From: Pedobacter antarcticus
Lineage (GTDB): Bacteria > Bacteroidota > Bacteroidia > Sphingobacteriales > Sphingobacteriaceae
Length of the DNA: 64,000 nucleotides
Direction of reading: 5' to 3'
Assembly: GCF_900112985.1 (NCBI RefSeq)
Contig: NZ_FONS01000001.1
Span: 121,730-185,729 of the forward strand
Below, piece after piece: positions 19,901-27,707 of the stretch. Numbering within the stretch: position 1 is the first letter of the stretch; each line of letters starts with the position of its first letter. The position numbers and the translations under genes are program-made. The notes under the pieces were generated by a model. That model did no database searches and was not told where the DNA came from. It saw only the letters and a program-made list of their open reading frames with translations.

Positions 19901-21075
19901 TGTTAAGGGATTGCCTAAAAATCATTGACAATAGCGACCATTTCGAATTTGTGAGGGCAGAATTGATATTGGATTATAACTTCAATGAAAGGCGAAAAAA
20001 GGAAGAGCAAAATCTGGTAAGAATTGCTGGCCAATATTTCTCAGATCACGTTGGAAGTGTTAATTTTTCCAACACATATTTTATGGAAGGGCAATATTTG
20101 CACTGGCGGATTAAGGAAAAGCTTCTCGGTAAACTCTTTGTCAAGTTCGGGCTTGAAGTCAAGGATGACCAGGCATTGGATCTACTATGGTTGGACAAGG
20201 ATGGTATAAAGGGAGTCGAACACAACCGTCTCAACAAGCGTTCCTCCATAGCGCAGATATTACTGGAACGATTCAGTGGCAATAAGGCACCACTTATTGA
20301 AAGGATACTGAAAAATATGTACGATGGAATAAGTTATGTTCCCGTTCTTGGCTCACATATTGGGCTTTGCGGACACCTTAAAATACATGAAGCTGCCGAT
20401 TTCATACTGGAACAGGTGAAGTCAGGAATTATTTCAAATGAAGATTACTCCGCCATAGACATCTTTTTGAAACTGGATGGGGATAAGGAGAAGTTATTAC
20501 CACTGTTGCGGACCTTTAGTAATTATGAAGATTATTTTTTTATACACCTTGTCAAACTTTTGCACATTGATTTCCAGGATGAGGTAGGAGCCATTTTGGA
20601 AAGGGGCCTATCGCAACACGGATTGAGTATTGAGAAGCAGATCGAGTTCTCAAAATATCTTTCTTCGATGGGAAACAGAACCGGTTTTACTTTTTTGATC
20701 GGACATATGCGCAAGAATAAAGTTTCTCCCTATTACACACAGAGTGGATTTGAGATTTGGAATGTAGATACCACCTGGGGGCTAGACCAGATTGAGGATC
20801 TTTTATACCTGGTAGTTGAAGAAGATAATCGAGATAGACGTTTCTATGATACACCAAAAAGTTTCTTGGTTGAACTTATAAGAGGTTTTGCGGCAAAGAG
20901 CGAACAAGACCTGCTCATCGTTGAACAATTCATCAACAAGAATATTAGGGCCCTGAAACCGAAGTTTGAATATGCAAACCACCTATCTTGGCATCTTGAA
21001 AATGCACTCGAGAATTTTAGAAATACTGAAGACGGTATAATGTCTGTCGAAAAGATCAAGGCAATTATCTATTAA
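16936..21075 (+). CDS. Mrr-like nuclease fused to NACHT/STAND NTPase (Avs/bNACHT-like)
   Basis: An intact protein of about 1379 aa. Residues 1-130 are an Mrr-type PD-(D/E)XK nuclease: GIDIITF with D51 and IQCKH with Q66 and K68. Residues 210-400 are a NACHT-type NTPase: Walker A DAYEGKS (K229, S230), Walker B VILIDGLDEV (D286, D289, E290), then the sensor-like IIFSCRK. The remaining 950 residues look like helical repeats and would form the sensor. This three-part plan (effector, NTPase switch, sensor) is that of bacterial STAND immune proteins, which oligomerise on binding a phage protein and unleash the nuclease. ATG 16951 or TTG 16930 are other possible starts. It is followed after 12 bp by the HEPN gene, so the two are probably one operon. 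Confidence 0.85.
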   Translation: MYIRVMISENSYEKLSWEKFEDMCVYLAQSIFDDPSFEQYLKRGSKQHGIDIITFDSKVGKNYTIQCKHIQSLSVNGLKKIVGEFEVGKYLSRTAVFVLSTTCELQTKELRDEIDLLKEYFLKEYNIDFRCWDRKFIDQELVKHYRIVHYFFGSEQAEGHCFLPSFSKGTVLPVEGFIERTVSSLDVEDDDPIWGRERREKSYSLYEIIVKNAHISKHICLLADAYEGKSMLMRQSAFLLSNSEIPFETISIDFKAFSIRPIADILNDHFGAWRSVPAKDLVILIDGLDEVPTDKFLDAITFLQEFLSKFYFINIIFSCRKLFYNYYGLKDKFVSVDFYQLNELNYFISQQYVDDNLTKKQSEDFSNKIDKLDVGELLRQPFYLVNLVKWFRTSPKNLPVDKIGIVTKFIEESLDVSYSRRLARGNVLLQKKVAYRTVLQKLAFSLQLSGLNSCDNDFIQQLFLEDEIELLQHSSLLSVVNGKWSFYNALFQEQLAAIALIDFEMSEIIKFVAVGKKIRKVRTKWIQTIASAISLLDEQSEKRKKLISLVENDNIELLTYGDSSKFTSAFRLYVLQSIIKKCVKLKIRLVKVGEKEIANFIGSEKNAVRYLLEVMSTETVYVVKVAIARILKLIHLEQEELELFEKLAINELQVLNDPYYGKILMDSLCHYSTDVKTLLPILFKRKNLLGQHEFRNGIYKLLLKNGLSEQYYDFGIEGFQVLVDYNRSISHHGSERKLEEFLLSTRHFESSKKLFQLMQTDSWTSFKGFRKDDIKNFVVKLEVQCSEIFMSNPMIVFSVVNFMEFLGRRSIKEEYRELNQFFSNTNTTLLAVKTLLLKNEQHNYWELADIISEECFEHVLWCLEEGYVVRNVVETFITRLRHDSRVKEADQLETMLFNAFGKTTAVRESIYEFYRDSEEIKFQNDLKFVQSQSAFREAVVAYFYGFGKKTIPSDSLYIDHADKKERYKTDSYILHNFLVRYCRDNEKVLLRDCLKIIDNSDHFEFVRAELILDYNFNERRKKEEQNLVRIAGQYFSDHVGSVNFSNTYFMEGQYLHWRIKEKLLGKLFVKFGLEVKDDQALDLLWLDKDGIKGVEHNRLNKRSSIAQILLERFSGNKAPLIERILKNMYDGISYVPVLGSHIGLCGHLKIHEAADFILEQVKSGIISNEDYSAIDIFLKLDGDKEKLLPLLRTFSNYEDYFFIHLVKLLHIDFQDEVGAILERGLSQHGLSIEKQIEFSKYLSSMGNRTGFTFLIGHMRKNKVSPYYTQSGFEIWNVDTTWGLDQIEDLLYLVVEEDNRDRRFYDTPKSFLVELIRGFAAKSEQDLLIVEQFINKNIRALKPKFEYANHLSWHLENALENFRNTEDGIMSVEKIKAIIY

Positions 21076-21087
21076 TAAGAATTCCAT

Positions 21088-22281
21088 ATGAACAGCACGA
21101 TAAATGAGCTTTTACCAATGATCAAGATAGGACTTGAGAACCAATCCTTATTTTCAGCTGGTTCCAAAAATATTCCGGTAACAAAGATAGAACTGCTTAA
21201 CGTTGATACAATCTCAGCAACCATCGTTACCGAGTTTTCCAGGATTAATGATGTGAAGATGGAAGTGGCGACAGTTATCGGTTTTTTTAATGGTTTTTTT
21301 CGAAATGACCATTTGCATCTTAAGATTGCGAACTATGCCGTAAGTATCCTTGATGTAAATGGAGAAGAGTTGCTCTATGCAATATGCTCGAAAAGTAATG
21401 CTGAGCTTCTTGGGAAAAGTAATGCGTTGGATTGGCTAAGAACAGTCTATTTTCAGGAAAACACATCAGATTATAGACTTCAACGTGCAAAATTGATAAT
21501 TTCAGAGATTGAAAATGGCCTCAGGTTCGCGATAAAGGAGGTGTTAATGAACGTTTATGGTGAAAATTGGTGGTTGGACAAGATTGATGAGAAGATAAGG
21601 TCTAGTGTAGATGATGTTTATTTAAGCCAGTTTGGTGAAACGATTTCGCAAGGCAACATACTCATCGATTATACATTCACGATGCATCTAAAAAAAATAA
21701 TTCTAGTCCACTGGAAAGAGTTTTCGAAATTTTTCATTAGCAAACGTGACTTCGAATCTCAAGTGGAAAAATTAAATCTTATTAGGCGTGAAGAGGCACA
21801 TAACAGGCCTATCACTCTTTTAAACATCATCGATCTGGAAGAGATACACCAGAGGTTGCTAGCAAAGCTACTCGACATATATCCATCGCTTACCTCCATG
21901 TATATGGTTGAAAACTGGAGGATAAAAATTAGCTCGATTTCTTTGGTCAGGCCGAAAACCGATAATTTTTCTGAACGATTTTCCAATGAGACCAATGATG
22001 TAGTAAAAATCAAATTGATAATCGAACATACTGAAAATCTAATTAGCTATATAAATGAAGTCATCACACTGCTTAATTCCATTCCTGTTCCTCCCCAGAA
22101 AAGTGGGCGACATAAAACCTTGGTAGGTCTATATGAAACCCATCGAGAGCTGGAGGAAGAAATACTCGTTAACATTCACGGAAATAAACTGGCTGCTGCC
22201 GTAGCTTTCCAGGGTAAAGTAGCTTCGCATGATCTTATTATAAAAGAATTTATAAATGATTTTCTTAACCAAGAAATATAG
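21088..22281 (+). CDS. HEPN-domain protein (Swt1-type), partner of the NACHT nuclease
   Basis: A 397-aa protein. Residues 1-120 form a mixed alpha/beta N-terminal domain I do not recognise. Residues 140-245 look like a HEPN domain of the Swt1 type: helices around ENGLRFAIKEVL and HWKEFSKFF, then the R-x4-H motif RREEAHNR with R233 and H238. R-x4-6-H is the active site of HEPN RNases, so RNA cleavage is possible. The C-terminal part is helical (ETHRELEEEILVNIHGNKL). It starts 12 bp after the NACHT gene with no terminator between. It may be a second toxic effector, or an RNA-sensing or regulatory partner. I know of no described system with exactly this pair, but I could not search. Confidence 0.7.
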   Translation: MNSTINELLPMIKIGLENQSLFSAGSKNIPVTKIELLNVDTISATIVTEFSRINDVKMEVATVIGFFNGFFRNDHLHLKIANYAVSILDVNGEELLYAICSKSNAELLGKSNALDWLRTVYFQENTSDYRLQRAKLIISEIENGLRFAIKEVLMNVYGENWWLDKIDEKIRSSVDDVYLSQFGETISQGNILIDYTFTMHLKKIILVHWKEFSKFFISKRDFESQVEKLNLIRREEAHNRPITLLNIIDLEEIHQRLLAKLLDIYPSLTSMYMVENWRIKISSISLVRPKTDNFSERFSNETNDVVKIKLIIEHTENLISYINEVITLLNSIPVPPQKSGRHKTLVGLYETHRELEEEILVNIHGNKLAAAVAFQGKVASHDLIIKEFINDFLNQEI

Positions 22282-22431
22282 TGTAACGTTATTCGGTTGT
22301 ACAATGACTAGACTACCTTCGACATTCTCATAATTCTATCAACTTTCAAAGAAAATATTGGTTCTATGGCCTTGAAAAGAAACTGCATAGGTGTCCCAAG
22401 TATTCTTGCGACACACTACTATCATAATTTA

Positions 22432-23715
22432 CTAATTATCTTTTCTTAATTCTCCATTGTCATCAAATAATATACTTTTCGCATCTTTCATTTTCTTGCT
22501 AATTCTGCTTTTCTTTACTCTGGCATATCTTTGAGTAGTGCGAATATTTTTATGCCCTAGCATTTTGCTCACACCCTCCAATGGAAAGTTCAAAACATTC
22601 AGCATTATATCTGCGAAGATATGACGTGCAAGATGACTATTTAGCGGTTTTCCAATGTTGCATATTTCAGATAATTCTTTTAAATAGGTGTTGTACCTGA
22701 AATTACTGTTTACAGGAATTAATTTGTTGTAAATTTTACAATACTTATCGTTCTTATATTTCTCAATTAGTTCTGCGACAATTGGAAGTATGGGCACCAT
22801 TTCTGCAACTTTTGTTTTTCCACGTTCTTTGATCAGCCATGGTTCGTTTTGCGGTCCGACGTTAACAATGTGGTCCTTACTTAGGTTATAGATATCCTGA
22901 TAAGCGAATCCGGTGAAGCATTGGAATATGAATGCGTCTCTCACCTTACCTATACGTTCAATGCTGATTTTTTTTCGCCACAGCTTTTCTACATCAAAAA
23001 TTTCAAGAGGCATTATCTCTGGGTCTTCCGACCCACATTTAAATTTTTGAAGTGGATTCTTTGCAATCCACTGATTAGCCTCCGCTACATTTAATATCTG
23101 CTTCAAATTTTTGATCTGTTTCATTGCAGCCGGATCTTTTAGTGCAGGAACTCTTTTTACGGCAAGGAACTTATAGAATTTCTGTGCGAATGAATACTGA
23201 ATAGATGATAATTCAATGTCATTGGCTTTAAACTCAAATCTTAGAAATTCAATTATTTTCTTCTTTGTTGCTTTCCATTGTTTTAACGTTTCATTCGACC
23301 TTAGGTTTTTTTCTACCAGTTCAGCAAAATCATTGATGTGGATATTGGTTAACTCCAGTAATTGAGGAATTTCTTGCTCTATTTTGTTATTGTCGTTTTC
23401 CATTGGAAAATTCTAGAATACATTTTTCAGCATTATTGGTGTGACATCATCAAATTTGGTTTTGAGTACCGTAAAATTAATTTCCAAGGAACTCTCGATG
23501 TGATTGAGTGCTGAATTGATTTTCTTTAAATTGATAGATCCTATGACCTTTTTGGTTTTAACGTCCCATTCCGATAGATGTACTTTTTGTGAGGTAGAAA
23601 ACTCTGCATCTTTTCCATCTATAGATATTCTACAGATAATAGGTGCAAAGCCTTTAGAATCGGCCTTTGATTTACGGTGCCAGAAAAGGATTTTAAGGGT
23701 TTGGTTACTTTTCAT
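22432..23715 (-). pseudogene. Island tyrosine integrase, interrupted by one amber codon
   Basis: One frame from ATG 23715 to 22432 encodes a normal-size Bacteroidota integrase of about 427 aa, but codon 101 is TAG (23413-23415). Before it lies the arm-binding domain (LKILFWHRKSKADSKGFAPI and EFSTSQKVHLSEWD, each family-typical). After it come the core-binding domain and the catalytic domain with HLARH (box II His and Arg), GHKNIRTTQRY (His and nucleophile Tyr), while box I reads FTGFAYQDI without the usual Arg, as in CTnDOT-type integrases. A restart at ATG 23403 would give a 323-aa protein lacking arm binding. The gene sits beside the attachment site in tRNA-Lys. It may be dead, or rescued by readthrough or by another integrase. 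Confidence 0.85.
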
Positions 23716-23791
23716 TTCTCAATCTTTTGGTAAAACATTTTGTTTGTTTTCAGATTGTTCTTCAGTACTTTAGATCAATTCGATCAGGTAT

Positions 23792-23844
23792 GACTGGTGC
23801 CCAAATTTACCAACTAAAATTAGGCACCAGTTAGGGCACCAGTT
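23792..23844. repeat. Right cluster of putative integrase arm sites
   Basis: GGCACCAGTT occurs at 23823-23832 and 23835-23844 (12 bp apart, same spacing as the left pair), and an inverted 9/10 copy lies at 23792-23801. They lie 96-150 bp inside the right attachment repeat and upstream of the integrase gene. Confidence 0.65.
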
Positions 23845-23915
23845 GTAGTGGTTTAAGATGGTTTGAAATGACTTATTATTTTTTCGGATTGCGGTTTAAA
23901 ATATCTTTTAAACAG

Positions 23916-23941
23916 AAAAGGCGCAATCTCTTGCGCCTTTT
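23916..23941 (-). terminator. tRNA-Lys terminator supplied by the island
   Basis: AAAAGGCGCAA (23916-23926) and TTGCGCCTTTT (23931-23941) pair perfectly around a 4-base loop, directly behind the tRNA 3' end on the minus strand. It replaces the hairpin now stranded at 5507-5552. Confidence 0.75.
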
Positions 23942-23957
23942 GTGATCCCGCTGGGAT
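23940..23957 (-). repeat. Right attachment site within tRNA-Lys
   Basis: Identical to 5565-5582 (18 bp). It covers the discriminator, the acceptor 3' strand and the start of the T stem, so the tRNA gene stays intact after insertion. Confidence 0.85.
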
Positions 23958-24015
23958 TCGAACCCAGGACCACTACATTAAAAGTGTAATGCTCTACCAG
24001 CTGAGCTACGGAATC
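23943..24015 (-). tRNA. tRNA-Lys (anticodon TTT)
   Basis: A 73-base cloverleaf on the minus strand. The acceptor GATTCCG pairs with CGGGATC (one G-T pair), then discriminator A. The D arm is GCTC...GAGC, the anticodon loop CTTTTAA gives UUU, and the T loop is GTTCGAATC. CCA is not encoded. It is the integration target of the island on its left. Confidence 0.97.
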
Positions 24016-24064
24016 ATCCTTTAAATTTCAACGATTTTGACAACCGTTTTCCTTTATTGTGATG

Positions 24065-24096
24065 CAAATATAGAACTAGAATACATCCCTTGCAAA
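24065..24096 (-). promoter_or_regulatory. tRNA-Lys promoter
   Basis: On the minus strand TTTG (24093-24096), 20 bp, then TATATTTG (24065-24072) is a perfect Bacteroidota -33/-7 pair. The tRNA starts about 50 bp later. Confidence 0.75.
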
Positions 24097-24148
24097 TTAA
24101 TATGCTGACAAAATGATATTCGCCTGAATGTAAGCCAGATTAATTAAT

Positions 24149-24171
24149 AAAGCCGGCGAAAAACCGGCTTT
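24149..24171 (-). terminator. Terminator of the OPT transporter gene
   Basis: AAAGCCGG (24149-24156) / CCGGCTTT (24164-24171) with a 7-base loop, 34 bp behind the stop on the minus strand, followed by a T-rich stretch. Confidence 0.6.
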
Positions 24172-24204
24172 ACCCATGTTATTTAGCTTAAAAACGCATC
24201 TTTT

Positions 24205-26280
24205 TTATTCTCTATCCAGTGGTTTTTCTTCCGGATTTGGTTTGCTGCCGATGTTATAAAGCACAAATCCCATGAATAAGAAGATTAATACACCTAATAT
24301 CTGGTATCCGCCGTCCCCAAACCAGGTGCTCAATAGCGGTTCCAGGTTTACTTTGCTCAAATTATCCCTCACAGACGGGATAACCATCAATACAGCGACG
24401 ACAACTCCGGCTAATGCACCACCGGCAACCAGTCCGGTTGCGAACAGGTTACCAGGGCCTAATTCTTCCTCTTCGAGCGTTTTTATTTTTTTACGCTCTT
24501 TCCATTCAACGAAACCTTTGATTGCACCACCGGCAAAGATCGGCAGGGTAGTGGATAGCGGGAGGTAAGCACCAACAGCGAAGGATAAGGAGTTCACACC
24601 GCATAACTCAATGGTGATGGCGATAAACACACCTACCAGTACATATTGCCAGTCCAGATTAAAAGATAACATCCCTTTAATCAGCGTGGCCATTAAAGTC
24701 GCCTGGGGAGCAGAATATTCTGCGGTACCGATGGCGTGATGAATCCCCTGTGCAAGCATTTCCGGGGTAGGTGTATCCAGGATCCGGACGGTTAAGCCAA
24801 TCACAATAGAAGATACGATTACACCAATAAATAAAGCGATCTGCTGATATTTTGGAGTTGCACCTATAATATAACCCGTTTTTAGATCTTGAGAAGTTGC
24901 ACCGGCATTTGCAGCAGCGATACAGATCATACCGCCGACAACCAATGCCATTGGTTCGTATACTTTACCCGTCCAGCCGACAGCAATAAATACCAGGCAG
25001 GTTCCCATGATTGTGGCAATGGTCATTCCTGAGATTGGATTATTACTCGATCCGATCAGGCCGACAATACGGCTGGAAACGGTAACGAAGAAGGCACCAA
25101 ATAATACAACGAGCACACCGATCAGCAGGTTACTACCGAATCCGTTACTTGGAATTTGCGGGAGGACAGCGACCAGGATAATAAGTAATAAACTACCTAT
25201 ACCCACAACTTTAAGGGAAAGATCGCGGTCAGTTCTTTTAATGTCTGATTCTATTTTGCCTTCTTTCAAAGATCCTATGCTGTCTTTAAATGAAGAAATG
25301 ATAGTCGGGATAGTTTTAAGCAAAGTGATAAAACCACCTGCAGCTACTGCGCCGGCACCGATTTGTTTCACATAAGCCTGGTAAATTGCGAGTGGATAAT
25401 CCGAGAACGTCTGGGTATCCGGATTCCAGCCAACAGAACCGCCGGCTTTAGTGATATCTGCCAGTAAGCCGAGTTTAACCAATTGATTTGCAGCTAATAT
25501 TGGGTCGATTAAGGTTGCCAGTAAGGGGATTAATCCTAACCATGCTAATACACCACCAGCGACAAGGACACCAGCGATCTTTGGGCCGATAATATAACCG
25601 ACACCCAGATATTCGGGTGTAATTTCACCGCTAACCTGTGCAGCGGGAAGGAATTTATTAGTTTGAGTAGTGATCCAAGCCGGAGCTTCAGCGATGATAT
25701 GGAATACTTTCTGGAACATGGCGTAAACCATGGCGAAGCCTAGTCCCCAGAAAGCAGTACGGGCGAATGTGCCGCCGCGTTCACCCGCTTTGAGTACCGA
25801 GGCACAGGCTGTACCTTCGGGATAGGGCAGGGTATCATGCTCTTTAACGATGAGTGAGCGGCGTAAAGGGATCATCATCATAGTTCCCAGCACACCACCC
25901 AGGATCGCCAGGATCAGGATAGTCATATAATTGAAAAAGGCATCACCGGAGCTTTGTCCGCCGATATCTGTACTCAGGAATAGAAAGCCGGGCAGCGTGA
26001 ATACTACACCCGCAGCGATCGATTCACCGGCAGAGCCTGTTGTCTGAATAATGTTGTTCTCGAGAATAGTGGTCTTAAAAAATTTCTTACCTAGAGTAAT
26101 TGCCAGAACGGCGATTGGAATGGATGCGGAAACAGTTAATCCGGCTTTTAAGGCGAGGTATACAGTAGCAGCTCCGAAGATGATACCAGCTATGCAACCA
26201 AGCAGAATTGATTTAATCGTGAATTCAGCTACCTTACTTTCGGCAGGGATGAACGGTTTAAATTCGTCTTGAGTCATCAT
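24205..26280 (-). CDS. OPT-family oligopeptide transporter
   Basis: A 691-aa inner-membrane protein with about 15 hydrophobic segments. The N-terminal segment GIIFGAATVYLALKAGLTVS and the long Gly-rich helices are typical of prokaryotic OPT transporters, which import small peptides or siderophore-like metal chelates with protons. The start is MMTQDEF; either Met may be used. It is a single-gene unit, divergent from the phosphatase gene with 104 bp between them, and ends before a clear terminator. It is the first core gene beyond the tRNA, which places the island boundary. Substrate cannot be told. Confidence 0.9.
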   Translation of the reverse strand: MMTQDEFKPFIPAESKVAEFTIKSILLGCIAGIIFGAATVYLALKAGLTVSASIPIAVLAITLGKKFFKTTILENNIIQTTGSAGESIAAGVVFTLPGFLFLSTDIGGQSSGDAFFNYMTILILAILGGVLGTMMMIPLRRSLIVKEHDTLPYPEGTACASVLKAGERGGTFARTAFWGLGFAMVYAMFQKVFHIIAEAPAWITTQTNKFLPAAQVSGEITPEYLGVGYIIGPKIAGVLVAGGVLAWLGLIPLLATLIDPILAANQLVKLGLLADITKAGGSVGWNPDTQTFSDYPLAIYQAYVKQIGAGAVAAGGFITLLKTIPTIISSFKDSIGSLKEGKIESDIKRTDRDLSLKVVGIGSLLLIILVAVLPQIPSNGFGSNLLIGVLVVLFGAFFVTVSSRIVGLIGSSNNPISGMTIATIMGTCLVFIAVGWTGKVYEPMALVVGGMICIAAANAGATSQDLKTGYIIGATPKYQQIALFIGVIVSSIVIGLTVRILDTPTPEMLAQGIHHAIGTAEYSAPQATLMATLIKGMLSFNLDWQYVLVGVFIAITIELCGVNSLSFAVGAYLPLSTTLPIFAGGAIKGFVEWKERKKIKTLEEEELGPGNLFATGLVAGGALAGVVVAVLMVIPSVRDNLSKVNLEPLLSTWFGDGGYQILGVLIFLFMGFVLYNIGSKPNPEEKPLDRE

Positions 26281-26384
26281 AAAAAATTATGGTTTAAAGG
26301 TATCTATTTTTGCCCGGCAAACAAGATTGATGGTTGAAGAGGTTAATATTTTTATCATCTTAGCGGCCATAACCAACCATTAAA

Positions 26385-26879
26385 ATGAATAAAGCAATAT
26401 TTTTAGACCGTGACGGAGTCCTGAACCATGAGATTTATGACTATATCTGCAGACTGGAAGACTTTGAAGTCCTGGAATACCAGATCCCGCCATTAAAGCG
26501 GTTTTATGATGAAGGATACCTGCTGGTAGTCATCACAAACCAGGGCGGAATTGCGCTGAACCGCTATACAGAAGAAACACTTGCAGAAATGCATGAGATC
26601 CTTTTCAATAAGTTTGAAGAGCAGGGCGCTGAAATTATTCATGCCTATTACTGCCCGCACCATCCAACGGTGAGCGGCGAATGTGAATGCAGAAAACCTA
26701 AATCAGGCATGCTGCTGGAAGCAATTGCAGAATATGATATTGACCCTGCGCAATCTGTAATGATTGGAGATAAACCCAGAGATGTCGAAGCTGCAAATGG
26801 AGCAGGAGTGAAGGGCGTTCTGATTGCTCCTGATGAGCAGATTGACTACGACCAGATCAAAGCAGTACTTGCTTCTTAA
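26385..26879 (+). CDS. gmhB: HAD-IIIA phosphatase, D-glycero-D-manno-heptose 1,7-bisphosphate phosphatase-like
   Basis: A 164-aa cytosolic HAD phosphatase. Nucleophile and acid are D8 and D10 in FLDRDGVLN. The Thr motif is VITNQGG. The zinc-binding insert has CPHHP and CECRKPKSG, the pattern of GmhB and of histidinol phosphatases of this class. The acidic motif is MIGDKPRDVEAA. GmhB removes the C7 phosphate in ADP-heptose synthesis for lipopolysaccharide core. No other heptose gene is next to it, so a role on another sugar phosphate is possible. Length is slightly short for the family (about 180). Confidence 0.8.
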   Translation: MNKAIFLDRDGVLNHEIYDYICRLEDFEVLEYQIPPLKRFYDEGYLLVVITNQGGIALNRYTEETLAEMHEILFNKFEEQGAEIIHAYYCPHHPTVSGECECRKPKSGMLLEAIAEYDIDPAQSVMIGDKPRDVEAANGAGVKGVLIAPDEQIDYDQIKAVLAS

Positions 26880-27654
26880 AAAAAGCGATAACAAATATTA
26901 TCCCTCCGGACCAGAACCAAGCCAATTTTTTGTCCATTCCTGAAAAAGCTGTGCACTAAATACAGTGTAATGGATAGGGAAGAAGTTTAGTTCTGGTTCT
27001 GTTTCGGTCTTGTGAGTACCATATAGTGCTGTCGTTCGACTGGAGCCTGAACATTCCCTGAACTTAACCCGAGGTCGACCCGAAGCCGACCCGAACGCCA
27101 TTAGATTTTATCTTCTTGAAATCGCAGAAAGAACTTTTCTCAAAGACTTTTCTAAATCCAAACTCTAAAAAAGCGAAGCAGAATATAAACTAGAACTGGC
27201 CTGGTGAATAAGGTTCTGGTCATGTTTTGTTCGGGTCTCGTTTGACTGTTCTTTTACTCTTGTTCAACTGAACCCCACACCATACCCACAAGAACCCCAC
27301 ACGTACCCACAGCGAACCCACAAGATGGTGTATTCTAGTGAGTTATTTACGGGGTTTCGACTAAAAACACCAATTAGTACTGCATCAGAACCCGAATAAC
27401 CCAGTCATCTCGACTCAAAGCCATGGTTGTATCTCGTTAGAGTCTTGTTAGAGCCATGTTCTTGGTTGGCACATCTTTATAAGGGGTTGGCCCAATTTTA
27501 CCCCATCGTTGACCCAATTATAGATAATAACAAAGCAACATCGGAATATATAAAAAAGCGAACTGGATAAGCGGTGATCCAATGACATCAAGACAAAATA
27601 ACCCCGGAACCAATTAACTCCCAAGCCAATCCGCTTTTAATCTAAACACACGAA
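26880..27654. other. Long low-complexity spacer with degenerate short repeats
   Basis: No gene fits. Short open frames here have no family features and a strange Arg/Ser/Pro mix. The DNA is built of recurring words such as GACCCGAA, AACCCCACAC, TACCCAC and GTTAGAG, and is locally richer in GC than its surroundings. It separates two gene ends: the plus-strand phosphatase gene and minus-strand fsa. Confidence 0.6.
27270..27324 (+). repeat. 22-bp tandem repeat, 2.5 imperfect copies
   Basis: Units at 27270-27291 and 27292-27313 share GAACCCCACAC and TACCCACA with few differences. A half unit GAACCCACAAG follows at 27314-27324. They lie within the low-complexity spacer. Confidence 0.6.
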
Positions 27655-27685
27655 AAAGGGCTCCTGAATTATTCAGGAGCCCTTT
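27655..27685 (-). terminator. Terminator of fsa
   Basis: AAAGGGCTCCTGAA (27655-27668) pairs perfectly with TTCAGGAGCCCTTT (27672-27685) around TTA. It is 22 bp behind the stop, followed by TTTTTCG on the minus strand. Confidence 0.85.
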
Positions 27686-27707
27686 AATAAGATAAAGAAA
27701 TTTGTGC

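Larger units (their letters stand above)
5565..23957. mobile_element. Genomic island integrated in tRNA-Lys(UUU)
   Basis: The segment is bounded by an 18-bp direct repeat of the tRNA end. It carries a tyrosine integrase gene directly beside the tRNA, an excisionase-like HTH gene at the opposite end, and matching integrase-arm-like repeats just inside both ends. Its cargo is defence-like: abortive-infection relic, SEFIR relic, a four-gene MBL/protease/SMC operon and a nuclease-NACHT/HEPN pair. No conjugation, relaxase or phage structural genes are seen, so it would need help to move between cells. The integrase carries an amber codon, so it may now be fixed in place. The left flank is also accessory-like, so this may be one of several islands stacked at the same tRNA. 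Confidence 0.85.

Noticed and set aside
26898-27101. 67-codon minus-strand frame in the spacer
   Set aside because: Lies in low-complexity repeated words, with no protein-like pattern.
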